Source of the DNA: Nitrososphaera sp.
GTDB lineage: Archaea; Thermoproteota; Nitrososphaeria; Nitrososphaerales; Nitrososphaeraceae
Assembly: GCF_013388945.1 (NCBI RefSeq)
Contig: NZ_JACAEH010000009.1
Span: 1 to 60,346, forward strand
Length of the DNA stretch: 60,346 nt
Direction: 5' to 3'
In this document: piece by piece, positions 49,288 through 57,744 of the stretch
Numbering within the stretch: the first letter of the stretch is position 1
How the letters are laid out: each line of letters begins with the position of its first letter
Position numbers and translations under genes: made by a program
The notes under the pieces: generated by a model
What the model was told of the DNA's origin: nothing
What the model saw: only the letters and a program-made list of their open reading frames with translations
Databases searched by the model: none

Positions 49288-50316
49288 ATGAGCTGCTCCG
49301 ACGAGTACGCCTCTCACGTGGCAGGCGACCTCATACAGATAACGCCGCAGGTGCAGTCAAAGCTGAAGAAGGCCAAGTACGGCGTCTACAACCATTCGGC
49401 AGTGGAACTATGCCACTGGACAAAAAAGTCGTTTGCAAACGAGGGCAGCTGCTACAAGCACAAGTTCTACGGCATATCGACGCACAGGTGCATGGAGATG
49501 ACGCCGGCTGCGATGAACTGCGAAAACCGGTGCATCTACTGCTGGAGGCCGGCCGAGTTTTACGACACCCTTGAAATGCCGGCAGAACTTGTCGACGAGC
49601 CCGACGTGATAGTAGAGCAGCTGCTAAAGGAGCGCAAGAAGCTGATAAACGGGTTTTACGGCAGCGCCAAGAACGACAAGGTAAAACTTGACGAGTCGCT
49701 CCTGCCGGCTCACTATGCCATCTCGCTCTCAGGCGAGCCCACGATGTACCCCAAGCTGCCGCAGCTCATAAGATACCTGAAGACGCTAAAGGCCACCAAG
49801 TCCATCTTCCTTGTAACAAACGGGCAGGAGCCGGCGATGCTCAGGAGGCTTGTTGACGAGGACGCGCTCCCGACCCAGATCTACCTTTCAACCAACGCGT
49901 CGAACAAAAAGATGTTCCACGCCATTAACCGGCCGCTGCACGCCGACGCGTGGGAGCGCTGGTGGGAGTCGCTCCGGTTCCTTTCAACAGTTGATACAAG
50001 GACGGTGCTTCGCATGACGCTGATACGCGGGCACAACGACGGCAGCGGTTTCGTTGGCGAGTTTGCACAGATGATGGCAGAGGGCAACCCGCACTTTATC
50101 GAGTTAAAGTCGTACATGCACGTCGGCATGTCAACCGAGAGGCTCGAGCGCGGCGACATGCTAGAGATGTATGAAGTCCGTGACTATGCCAAGAAACTGT
50201 GCGCAGCGATGCCATCGTTTAATGTCATGGACGAAAGCGAGATCTCTAGAATTGTCGTCCTGCAGAACGGCAGGCGCCGCGTCGACAGGTGGATAAACGC
50301 ATACCTAGAGGTGTAG
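49288..50316 (+). CDS. taw1: tRNA-4-demethylwyosine synthase, radical SAM
   Basis: 342 residues. CENRCIYCWRP (~69-79) is the radical-SAM CxxxCxxC, and upstream cysteines (CSDEY, CHW, CYKHKFYGI) match the second cluster site of TYW1/Taw1. It builds the tricyclic base at G37 of tRNA-Phe from pyruvate and SAM. ACTTAAATC (about 49254-49262) precedes the ATG by about 30 bases. The 3' end overlaps rdgB (convergent). Confidence 0.93.
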   Translation: MSCSDEYASHVAGDLIQITPQVQSKLKKAKYGVYNHSAVELCHWTKKSFANEGSCYKHKFYGISTHRCMEMTPAAMNCENRCIYCWRPAEFYDTLEMPAELVDEPDVIVEQLLKERKKLINGFYGSAKNDKVKLDESLLPAHYAISLSGEPTMYPKLPQLIRYLKTLKATKSIFLVTNGQEPAMLRRLVDEDALPTQIYLSTNASNKKMFHAINRPLHADAWERWWESLRFLSTVDTRTVLRMTLIRGHNDGSGFVGEFAQMMAEGNPHFIELKSYMHVGMSTERLERGDMLEMYEVRDYAKKLCAAMPSFNVMDESEISRIVVLQNGRRRVDRWINAYLEV

Positions 50317-50886
50317 GTACCATTCCGCAAAGCTGTCAAGGGCCTTTCTCCTGTGCGAGTAGTCGTTCTTGTTTTCAAGTTCCGCGTAGGTGCACTTTGC
50401 GCCGTCTGGAACAAAGATGGGGTCGTAGCCCCAGCCACCCCTTGCCTCCTTTTCTGAAATCTTGCCGGCCACCTTCCCTTCAAAAACAGCGACGTCCTTT
50501 CCGTCGCAAAACGCAATGAGCGACACAAAAGACGCTGACCTGTCGTGCATGCCTGAGAGCAGTTTGAGGATGCCGGCGTTGCCTATCGTCTTGAACACGT
50601 ACGATGAATACTGGCCGGGGAAGCCCGAGAGCGCGTCTATGAAAAGCCCGTCGTCTTCCACTATCACAGGCCTCGACATTTGCGAAAATGCGCCCCTTGC
50701 TTTCTCTTTAGCTATGGCTTCAAGCGAGTCTGACTGGATTTCGACGAGCTCCATCTTTGCAAACTCGACATCAATCCCGCGCGGCCCAAGTATCGACCTG
50801 ACCTCCCTGTACTTGTTCTGGTTCGTGCTTGCAAAGGTGACGCGTCGCAACGCAGGCTGTACGTCCGGCGGGGATAAAAGCGTCAC
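50305..50886 (-). CDS. rdgB: XTP/dITP pyrophosphatase (RdgB/HAM1)
   Basis: 193 residues. FASTNQNKYREV (17-28), VEDDGLFIDALSGFPGQYSSY (~75-95) and GWGYDPIFVPDG (~151) are full HAM1 motifs. It removes deaminated purine nucleotides from the pool. Its start overlaps the bud32 stop by 4 bases, an arrangement seen in other archaea. Confidence 0.93.
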   Translation of the reverse strand: MTLLSPPDVQPALRRVTFASTNQNKYREVRSILGPRGIDVEFAKMELVEIQSDSLEAIAKEKARGAFSQMSRPVIVEDDGLFIDALSGFPGQYSSYVFKTIGNAGILKLLSGMHDRSASFVSLIAFCDGKDVAVFEGKVAGKISEKEARGGWGYDPIFVPDGAKCTYAELENKNDYSHRRKALDSFAEWYLHL

Positions 50887-51488
50887 TCGACCCTTGCGTA
50901 GCGGCCCCGCTGCTCTATCTCCTTCACGTTTGCAAGGATTTGCGAGGTCTTTTTCTTGCCCGCGACGCTCCCGTAGCCCCTGACAAAGGCGGGAAAGGCG
51001 CCCCTGAGCCCCACGTGGGCGCTCGTGAAAACCTCCTTTATCAGCCTGACGTCGACTGCCATGTCCTCCATGCGCTCAGAGTAGTAGGAAAGTCCAAAGT
51101 CCAAAAGCACCAGCCGATTGTTGACAATGAAATTTGAAGTGGTAAGGTCTCCGTGTATGATGTTTGCGCCGTGCAAGAGCGCGGCATAGCGCCCTATCTG
51201 CATGCACATCTTTACATCAAGCGCGTCCTTTGCCTGTTTTCCTTGCACGAACTCCATCAGTATCTCTGCATTGTCAGGATCGACAAAGTGCACAAACGGC
51301 GTGCTGACGCCGGCCGCCTTGGCAGCAGACATCAAGTGTGCTTCATGGACCGTCCGTTGCCTTCGCACCGCGCTGTCAAGCGCCTCGTGGCGATAGGCTT
51401 TGGGCGAGCGCACCTTTGAGACGGCCTTTTTGCCATGCCACTCTGTGACGTAGATGTCGGCCTCGGCGCCTTGCTTGAGGAGCTGCAA
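50883..51488 (-). CDS. bud32: KEOPS kinase/ATPase Bud32
   Basis: 201 residues from TTG 51488. Longer in-frame starts exist, but the family begins at QLLKQGAEADIYV, and TTTTTATC (51512-51519) lies about 28 bases upstream. Kinase motifs: VSKVR lysine, ANIIHGDLTTSNFIV (HGD, ~125) and LLDFGLSYYS (DFG). Bud32 activates Kae1 in making t6A37 of ANN-decoding tRNAs. Here it is split from kae1 by a small gene. Confidence 0.9.
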   Translation of the reverse strand: MQLLKQGAEADIYVTEWHGKKAVSKVRSPKAYRHEALDSAVRRQRTVHEAHLMSAAKAAGVSTPFVHFVDPDNAEILMEFVQGKQAKDALDVKMCMQIGRYAALLHGANIIHGDLTTSNFIVNNRLVLLDFGLSYYSERMEDMAVDVRLIKEVFTSAHVGLRGAFPAFVRGYGSVAGKKKTSQILANVKEIEQRGRYARVE

Positions 51489-51492
51489 TAGT

Positions 51493-51519
51493 AATATAGC
51501 GACTAAAGTCGAGATAAAA
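51493..51519. promoter_or_regulatory. Overlapping divergent promoters of bud32 and the PH-like gene
   Basis: AATATAG at 51493-51499 is 27 bases before GTG 51522 (+). TTTTTATC at 51512-51519 (minus strand) is 28 bases before TTG 51488 (-). The two start codons are only 33 bases apart, so each TATA box lies at the other gene's first codons and the promoters cannot both be occupied. Confidence 0.65.
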
Positions 51520-51521
51520 AC

Positions 51522-51833
51522 GTGAGTTTCAGCCCCCAGCCCGGCGAGCACGTCATAAACACCGAGGACTGCGCCGAAGACAACCTGAGAAGCGGCATAC
51601 TCATTCTCACAGACAGGAGGCTTGTCTTCCAAAAGACCGAGGGCAGGATGGCTACCCTGTCAAAAAGGGAAGGCGCAGTGGTGCTTGACATACCGTTAGA
51701 AAAGATATCATCTTTCAAGGCCGAAGGATTCCTCGTGAAAAAGTTTGTCATAGTCGCCGACGGCAAGACGTACAAGTTCGGCGCGTTTTCCCCGGGCAAG
51801 TGGGAAAAGCAGATGAAGCAGGCAAAGGGCTAG
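51522..51833 (+). CDS. Small PH/GRAM-like domain protein
   Basis: 103 residues. The pattern LRSGILILTDRRLVFQ...DIPLEKISSFKAEGFLVKKFVIVADGKTYKFGAF is the bacterial/archaeal PH-like (GRAM) beta sandwich with a final helix. Probably a lipid- or protein-binding adaptor. It sits between bud32 and kae1, overlapping kae1 by 4 bases at the 3' ends. GTG start, leaderless. Confidence 0.72.
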   Translation: MSFSPQPGEHVINTEDCAEDNLRSGILILTDRRLVFQKTEGRMATLSKREGAVVLDIPLEKISSFKAEGFLVKKFVIVADGKTYKFGAFSPGKWEKQMKQAKG

Positions 51834-52816
51834 CGCCAAGCGACATCGACTGTGTCAAGCCGCCACGACTGGGTCGCAAAGGCGTCCGGTATCTTCACTG
51901 CCTTTTTCGTTTTCTTGTAATCCAAGATGGCCGTCCAGGCAATCTGGGCGCCGTTGTCGCCAGCGTATTTTATGGGGCATGCAAAGAACCTGCTTGCCTG
52001 CCGCTCGCACGCCATTTCAAGCATCTGCGCAAGGCGTTTGTTCGCAGAGACGCCTCCCACTATCATCATCTCCTTCTTGCCCGTAAAAGAAAGCGCGCGC
52101 TCGACGGCCTCTGCAAGCATCGCAAACGATGTCTCTTGGAGCGAGTAGCACACGTCTGCCATCTTGCTGGTCGAGGCAAGCTTTACTGCGGCAGTCAGCA
52201 TGCCGGAAAACGAGACGTCGTTTCCCTTGACAACGTAGGGCAGGTGCAGGTATTGCCCCGACGACTCTGAAGCAAGCTTTTCTATCCTGCCGCCGCATGG
52301 CGACGCAAAGCCCATAGCCCTTCCAAACTGGTCCAAGAGCTGGCCTATCGTTATGTCAAGCGTCTCTCCAAAGACGCGCCACCTTTTTTCAAGGAAAGCC
52401 AGGATCATGGTGTGGCCGCCTGACACAAGGAGCACGAGCGGGTCCGATGCTCCAGTCAGCGCCGCGCCAAGCTCGATGTGCCCCAGTGCGTGGTTCACAG
52501 GCACAAGCGGTTTTTTGTGGTATCCTGCGACTGTGCGGGCGACGACTGCGCCCACGCGCAGGCAAGGGCCGAGGCCCGGGCCGGCCGAGTAGCCCACCAG
52601 GTCTATGTCTTTCATGCCCGCGCCCGCCTGCGAAAGCGCCTCTTTCAGTACTCCGTGCGACGCCTCGATGTGGTGCCTCGAGGCTTCCCTAGGGTGTATG
52701 CCCTTTCCTTCAGGCGCCCTGTACACTGCCCTTGCGTCTGAAAGTATCCTGCCCTTCTCGTCCACGACCGCGCAGCCAAAGGTGTGCGCCGTGCTTTCTA
52801 TCCCGAGGCACAGCAT
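51830..52816 (-). CDS. kae1: tRNA N6-adenosine threonylcarbamoyltransferase Kae1
   Basis: 328 residues of the ASKHA fold. GIESTAHTFGCAVV (5-18) contains the nucleotide loop, NHALGHIELG (~110) has the HxxxH iron site, VSGGHTMI (~131) and GGVSANKRL (~259) follow, and the metal Asp lies in YAGDNGAQIAW. Catalytic subunit of KEOPS, transferring threonylcarbamoyl to A37. Three bases separate it from the upstream GTPase gene. Confidence 0.96.
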   Translation of the reverse strand: MLCLGIESTAHTFGCAVVDEKGRILSDARAVYRAPEGKGIHPREASRHHIEASHGVLKEALSQAGAGMKDIDLVGYSAGPGLGPCLRVGAVVARTVAGYHKKPLVPVNHALGHIELGAALTGASDPLVLLVSGGHTMILAFLEKRWRVFGETLDITIGQLLDQFGRAMGFASPCGGRIEKLASESSGQYLHLPYVVKGNDVSFSGMLTAAVKLASTSKMADVCYSLQETSFAMLAEAVERALSFTGKKEMMIVGGVSANKRLAQMLEMACERQASRFFACPIKYAGDNGAQIAWTAILDYKKTKKAVKIPDAFATQSWRLDTVDVAWR

Positions 52817-52818
52817 GG

Positions 52819-54021
52819 CTATCCCCTGCTCGCCGCCGAGACTATCTTTATCACGTCGCCGGCCTTCAGCTTGTGGTCTGCGCCTATCCTCTGCTTTGTC
52901 CGGGCGTCAATCGCGTAAAGGAACCCCTTTGCCAAGTCGGCGTGCACCGTTGCCGCCAAGTCCTTGGCAGTCGAGCCTTCAGGCAGCAGGCGGACATCGG
53001 GAAGCACGTTTCCCTTCTTGTCTGCCAGCTTTACCTCGTCTTCGACAGGATAGACGGCGACAAGGTGCAGGAGGTCAAAGCAGGCGGTGTTTATCGCATC
53101 CTGGACGCCGGTGGACCCGTACTTTTCAATCAGCCCCTTGACAAGGTCAAGCGCCTTTTTCTGCTGCTCGTTCAGTTGCATACTCGGCTTTACCTCAAAC
53201 GAGTTGTCGCCGGGCAGATAATGCAATACCCCTTTCTTGGACGCCTTTTTCAGCATCGATTCCGCTTCTGAGGCGCACGGGACCACCTTCATTCCTGCCT
53301 GCTTCATCTTCGCAATGTTTGCCTCGGCGGTTGGCAGGTCGGCCTTGTTTGCCGCGACAAGGAAGGGCTTTGCGCGGGCCCGGAGCACCTTGCAGAAATG
53401 CAGTATGTCGTCTTCCGTCCACAGAGTGGGCTTTTTTGAGCCAAGACCCGACTCGTGTATTGCTGAAAAAACGTGGTGCTCAGGTATCGCAAGGCCAGAC
53501 AACCTCTTGGCAAGCATCTGCTCCAGTTTCTGCCCCTGGTTTTCCGCCTCCCGTGCCGTCTTGCTCCAGTCCCTTGACACGATTCCGGCCATCCAGAGGT
53601 CAAACTCTTCTTCCACAAACTTGATGTCAGACATCGGGTCCTCCGTCCCGGCAGGAACCGGCTTGCCACCGCTGTCAGTTGAGCCCGACGCGTCGACTAC
53701 GTGTATAAGCGCGTCGGCCTGCCTTGCGTCGTCGAGGAACTTGTTGCCAAGCCCCTTGCCGGCATGCGCTCCCGGCACAAGGCCTGCGACGTCGATCAGC
53801 TTTACAGGTATGAACCTGTTGCCGTCGATGCACATCGAGTGCACGGGATTGTCCTGCACGCCAAACTCGCGGCAGGTGCACCTGATCCTTGCGTAGGCGA
53901 CGCCCACGTTTGGTTCTATAGTGGTGAACGGGTAATTGGCAGAGGGCACCGCAAGCTCTGTGGCCGCGTTGAAAAACGTCGACTTGCCGACGTTTGCCTT
54001 GCCTATGAGTCCTATTATCAT
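52819..54021 (-). CDS. YchF/Obg-like GTPase with TGS domain
   Basis: 400 residues from MIIGLIGKANVGKS (54021; an ATG at 54051 would add ten atypical residues). G1 GKANVGKST, G3 DVAGLVPGAHAGKGLG, and G4 as NKAD (~237) are present. The last 80 residues form a TGS domain (ATVHADLAKGFLYAIDARTKQRIG). This archaeal branch of the YchF family binds ribosomes; the exact role is unknown. Confidence 0.88.
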   Translation of the reverse strand: MIIGLIGKANVGKSTFFNAATELAVPSANYPFTTIEPNVGVAYARIRCTCREFGVQDNPVHSMCIDGNRFIPVKLIDVAGLVPGAHAGKGLGNKFLDDARQADALIHVVDASGSTDSGGKPVPAGTEDPMSDIKFVEEEFDLWMAGIVSRDWSKTAREAENQGQKLEQMLAKRLSGLAIPEHHVFSAIHESGLGSKKPTLWTEDDILHFCKVLRARAKPFLVAANKADLPTAEANIAKMKQAGMKVVPCASEAESMLKKASKKGVLHYLPGDNSFEVKPSMQLNEQQKKALDLVKGLIEKYGSTGVQDAINTACFDLLHLVAVYPVEDEVKLADKKGNVLPDVRLLPEGSTAKDLAATVHADLAKGFLYAIDARTKQRIGADHKLKAGDVIKIVSAASRG

Positions 54022-54086
54022 CCGACGGTGAAAGGCGCGCCTGACCTGCATTAATGTTTTTCAAACACTGCGCCCAAGGGATCTGG

Positions 54087-54557
54087 TTGAAGGCAAGAGA
54101 CTGGGTGAAAAAGCTCGGGCTTGCAAAGCATCCCGAGGGAGGGTATTTCCGCGAGACTTTTCGCTCAAAGATCCAGGTGTCCGCGCCGGGCTTTTCCGGC
54201 AAAAGGAGCGCCTCGACTGCCATCTACTATCTTCTGGAGTCGGGCCGTTTCTCGGCGTTTCACCGCATAAAATCAGACGAGCTGTGGCACTTGTACGCCG
54301 GAAGCCCGCTTGTTCTCCACGTAATCGAAAATGGAAAGATGTCGAGGGTGACGCTTGGCAGAGGACAGGCGCCGCAGGCTGCAGTAAGGGCGGGGTGCTG
54401 GTTTGCGGCATCAGTCGCAAGGCCGGGCTCGTACTCGCTTGCAGGCTGCACGGTGGCGCCCGGCTTTGACTTTGCCGACTGGGAGATGGGCAAGAGGGAG
54501 GAGCTCCTCAGAGAGTATCCTGACCACAGGCGGATAATCGAGCGATACACAAGATAG
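54087..54557 (+). CDS. Cupin_5 (DUF985) family protein
   Basis: 156 residues from TTG 54087, chosen because the family starts at KKLGLAKHPEGGYFRET and ATTAATG (54051-54057) lies about 30 bases upstream. ATG 54054 is in frame but would sit inside that promoter. Cupin residues: HPEGGYFRE, SAFHRIKSDELWHLYAG (~58-74) and VAPGFDF (~130). A small beta-barrel enzyme or sugar-binding protein; substrate unknown. Confidence 0.78.
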   Translation: MKARDWVKKLGLAKHPEGGYFRETFRSKIQVSAPGFSGKRSASTAIYYLLESGRFSAFHRIKSDELWHLYAGSPLVLHVIENGKMSRVTLGRGQAPQAAVRAGCWFAASVARPGSYSLAGCTVAPGFDFADWEMGKREELLREYPDHRRIIERYTR

Positions 54558-54583
54558 AATAGTCCCTCCATCCAACCTGCTTT

Positions 54584-55279
54584 GTGCCAGGCGTCGTCTG
54601 CATTGCAAGCGGGGGTCTTGATTCGATATGCTATGCCGCTATCCTCGCCCAGAACCACGACATATACATGATAACATTTGCGTACGGCCAGCGCGCAAGG
54701 CGCGAGATAGAGGCCGCAAAGCACTTTGCCAGGGTCTTGAAAGCCGAGGAGCACAGAATAGTCGACATCTCATTCATGAAGTCGCTGTACGGCTCGACCA
54801 ACTCGCTTACAGACAGGAGTAAGAAACTTGCGGCAGGATTCGACCACAGCCTAGTGGTGCCTGCAAGAAACGCCGTCTTTATCTCCATAGCAGGCGCATG
54901 GGCGCTCAGCATTGGCGCCATCAAGGTCGCGTACGGAGCGCACCTTGACGACGTCCCCCACTATGCGGACTGCCGGCCCGAGTTTGCAAGGGCAATCGAG
55001 GAGGCGCTGAACCTTGCCGACGCCGACAGTATAGGCACTGGCGAGAGGCAGAGGGTGCAGGTGATATCGCCTGCGACAGGCGGCCTTGACAAGCAGGCTC
55101 TACTGAAAGCAGGGTACAAGATCCTTGGCAACAAACTGTTCGCCACATGGAGCTGCTACTCAAACGGCGTAAGGAAGAGCAGGCAGTTTTTGCACTGCGG
55201 CAGGTGCGAATCGTGTATAAATAGGAAGGCCGCATTTATGTCGGCTCGTATAGATGACAGGACGCACTATGCAGCGTAA
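54584..55279 (+). CDS. queC: 7-cyano-7-deazaguanine (preQ0) synthase QueC
   Basis: 231 residues. ASGGLDS (8-14) is the PP-loop; RNAVFISIAGAWA (~95) and the zinc cysteines CYSN...CGRCESC (~188-215) complete the family set. It makes preQ0 from carboxydeazaguanine, ammonia and ATP. In archaea preQ0 is placed at tRNA G15 and becomes archaeosine. GTG start; GATAGAATAG (54553-54562) is about 26 bases upstream. The 3' end overlaps queE. Confidence 0.94.
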   Translation: MPGVVCIASGGLDSICYAAILAQNHDIYMITFAYGQRARREIEAAKHFARVLKAEEHRIVDISFMKSLYGSTNSLTDRSKKLAAGFDHSLVVPARNAVFISIAGAWALSIGAIKVAYGAHLDDVPHYADCRPEFARAIEEALNLADADSIGTGERQRVQVISPATGGLDKQALLKAGYKILGNKLFATWSCYSNGVRKSRQFLHCGRCESCINRKAAFMSARIDDRTHYAA

Positions 55280-55997
55280 AAGGTCCCCCGGCGGGTTAAG
55301 GCTCAGTGAGATCTTTACGAGCATCGAGGGCGAGGGCGTCCTTGCGGGCACAAAGACCATGTTCGTGAGGCTGGCAGGCTGCCCGCTCAGGTGCCACTGG
55401 TGCGACACGCCCTATGCGATACCGATAGACAGCGGCGACGAATTTTCAATCGAGGAGGTAAAGAAGATGATGTCGGCCCAGCTAGAGCCAAACACTTACA
55501 AGGTAAATTTCACCGGCGGCGAGCCGCTTGCGCAGGCCGACGCGGTGATAGAGCTTGCCAAGTTTGCCAGGGAAAAAGGAATCAAGACGTACCTGGAGTC
55601 GGCGTGCTATGATGCAAAAAAGTTTGCAAAGGTGCTCCCCTTCATAGACATCTGCAAAGTCGAGTTCAAGCTGAGCGACGCAAGGGCGACAGAGAATTAC
55701 CCCGCGCTCTTGAAGAACGAGCTTGAATGCCTGAAGATTGCAGCCGAGGCAGGCAAAAAGCCGTACATCAAAGTCGTCGTGACAAACTCGAGCGATCCTG
55801 CCGAGCTTGCGGGCCTTGCAAAAAAGGTGTTTGCCTCGACGAGCGCGAAAAACATAGCAGGATTTATAATACAGCCGAGCTATGGAGTAGATGAGCCACT
55901 GTTGGATAGGCTTTTTGCGTTTTACGACGCAGTCTACCCGCTTTACGACCAGGTGCGCGTCGTTCCGCAGCTTCACAAGCTAATGGGAGCAAGGTAA
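55254..55997 (+). CDS. queE: 7-carboxy-7-deazaguanine synthase QueE, radical SAM
   Basis: 247 residues (ATG 55254; ATG 55269 is also possible). SEIFTSIEGEGVLAG (~18) precedes the cluster motif CPLRCHWC (CxxxCxxC, ~43-50), then NFTGGEPLAQ (~86). Converts carboxytetrahydropterin to carboxydeazaguanine. Overlaps queC by 26 bases and is 7 bases from folE, so the three are one operon. Confidence 0.93.
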   Translation: MTGRTMQRKRSPGGLRLSEIFTSIEGEGVLAGTKTMFVRLAGCPLRCHWCDTPYAIPIDSGDEFSIEEVKKMMSAQLEPNTYKVNFTGGEPLAQADAVIELAKFAREKGIKTYLESACYDAKKFAKVLPFIDICKVEFKLSDARATENYPALLKNELECLKIAAEAGKKPYIKVVVTNSSDPAELAGLAKKVFASTSAKNIAGFIIQPSYGVDEPLLDRLFAFYDAVYPLYDQVRVVPQLHKLMGAR

Positions 55998-56004
55998 CAG
56001 CCAG

Positions 56005-56580
56005 ATGAGAGAACAAGGACTCAACAAGAAAAAGATAGCCAAACTCGTAAGGCAGCTTTTGATAGAGCTCGGCGAAAACCCTGACAGGGAGGGCCTGATA
56101 GGGACGCCCGAGCGCATGGCAAGCATGTACGAGGAGATATTTGGCGGCTACAGGATGGACGCAGAGCTTGACGTCACGTTTTCCGACGAGACCGACGTGG
56201 TGATAGCAAGGGATATCCAGTTCTACAGCATGTGCGAGCACCACATGCTGCCGTTCTTTGGCAAGATACACATAGCCTATGTCCCTACAGGCAAGGTTTT
56301 TGGGATTTCAAAACTTGTCAGGCTTGTAGAGAAGTACTCGCGCCGGTTGCAGATACAGGAGCGCCTGACAAAGGAAGTGGCCGACGAGCTGATGCGCATG
56401 GGAGTAAAGGGCGCGATGGTTATAGCCGAAGGCGAGCACCTGTGCATGAGGATGCGCGGCGTCCGGAACAACAGCTCGATACTCACGATAGGCTACAGGG
56501 GCGTCATGGAGCAGAAGGACCTGCGCGAGCACGTTCTTGCTATAATCCAGAACCCCAAGGCCGACCTGCGCTCGGTCTGA
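56005..56580 (+). CDS. folE: GTP cyclohydrolase I (FolE type)
   Basis: 191 residues. SMCEHHMLPFFGK (~74-86) and EGEHLCMRMRGVRNNSS (~146-162) give the zinc ligands Cys-His-Cys. It turns GTP into dihydroneopterin triphosphate, here evidently the entry to preQ0 since queE and queC lie directly upstream. A QueD/PTPS gene for the middle step is not in the window. Confidence 0.94.
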   Translation: MREQGLNKKKIAKLVRQLLIELGENPDREGLIGTPERMASMYEEIFGGYRMDAELDVTFSDETDVVIARDIQFYSMCEHHMLPFFGKIHIAYVPTGKVFGISKLVRLVEKYSRRLQIQERLTKEVADELMRMGVKGAMVIAEGEHLCMRMRGVRNNSSILTIGYRGVMEQKDLREHVLAIIQNPKADLRSV

Positions 56581-56616
56581 ATAGTTAAATAACTACAACT
56601 GGCAGCAATTTCCTGC

Positions 56617-57744
56617 ATGAGTGGCAAGGACGAGTCGATTTTTTCAAAGGAGGCCCTGATGGGCACGCAGGCCGGCAAGGAGATAATGAAGCAGGGCCTG
56701 CTCAGGGGCAAGGGCTACAAGCAGTTCAACCACTACAAGGAAAAGACCGAGCAGGAGTTCGGCGCCTTTGCAAAGAGGTTCGTCGAGTCGCTCCACCACG
56801 CCATGGAATCGGACGCAAACCCTGGCCTCACGATGAGCAGGTTTGCAGACGAGGTAGGCTCAGAGGAGCTTGTGCCCGAGTCGTCTACCCTGCACGACAT
56901 AAAGTCGCGCCTGTCAAGCACGGACGTTCTGCAGGACAGGGTTTCGCGCATTTTGAACTCCAACTTTGTCAAGATGACGTTTCCAGTCTTTAACGCTCTG
57001 TACGACGGCTCGGCGCAGTATTTCGGCGACTCGGACTCGCAGGAAAAGCGCGACGCAGTAATCGACGGCCACATAATAGCAATCGACCTGTCAGAGCCGA
57101 TGGACAGGATTGTGGACCGCGACGAGGACCTCGAATACTTGGAGGACTACAAGTTCATGTGCCCGTACATACTCGGCATTGCGCGCCACAAGATATCGCA
57201 GGGCGGCGACTCGGTGCTCAAGGCGTTTGAGGCAGGCTTCAAGGACGCAAGGATAGGCCAGTACATCGACGTGAAGCTGAAGATGAATCCTGCTTCAATT
57301 AGCGACGAGAACATGAGCGAGTGCTACAAGAAGTACAGGGCGGTCATGGGCACCGCCGGCAGGAACATGGCGCTCAACCGCCGGCCTTTAAGCGACATAT
57401 TCCACCTCGGCATGGCAAAGGCCGGCGAGTGCGTCGGGTGCGGAAACGAGATAGAGGACGCGCTCAGAAACGGCGCGGTCAAGATACCGTCGTGGCCGCT
57501 CTATTTTGCCATAAACACTGGCGACGTGAAGAAGGGCTTTGAGCTTACGATGCAAAAGTCCGAATTATATCTTGAAGAGGCCAGGATGGCCCTTGACATG
57601 CTGCCGGAAAAGTTCGAGCTCAGGCCGTTCCTTGAATTTTTGTTCCTGACAGTGCGCCACTACAACCAGCACTGGCACAACGAGCTTGTCAGGCGCGCGC
57701 CTTTCGCAGAGTTCCAGAGCAAGATCCAGGCGGCGGTGAAGTAA
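56617..57744 (+). CDS. Conserved protein of unknown function upstream of rfcL
   Basis: 375 residues, mostly helical and charged, no membrane segments. A single GECVGCGNEIED (~268-279) offers one CxxC only; RHYNQHWHNELVRRAP near the end is His-rich. GTTAAATAAC (56583-56592) is 26-30 bases upstream. The stop shares a base with the rfcL start (TAATG), so both are co-translated, suggesting a link to the clamp loader or DNA metabolism. No family recognised. Confidence 0.7.
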   Translation: MSGKDESIFSKEALMGTQAGKEIMKQGLLRGKGYKQFNHYKEKTEQEFGAFAKRFVESLHHAMESDANPGLTMSRFADEVGSEELVPESSTLHDIKSRLSSTDVLQDRVSRILNSNFVKMTFPVFNALYDGSAQYFGDSDSQEKRDAVIDGHIIAIDLSEPMDRIVDRDEDLEYLEDYKFMCPYILGIARHKISQGGDSVLKAFEAGFKDARIGQYIDVKLKMNPASISDENMSECYKKYRAVMGTAGRNMALNRRPLSDIFHLGMAKAGECVGCGNEIEDALRNGAVKIPSWPLYFAINTGDVKKGFELTMQKSELYLEEARMALDMLPEKFELRPFLEFLFLTVRHYNQHWHNELVRRAPFAEFQSKIQAAVK

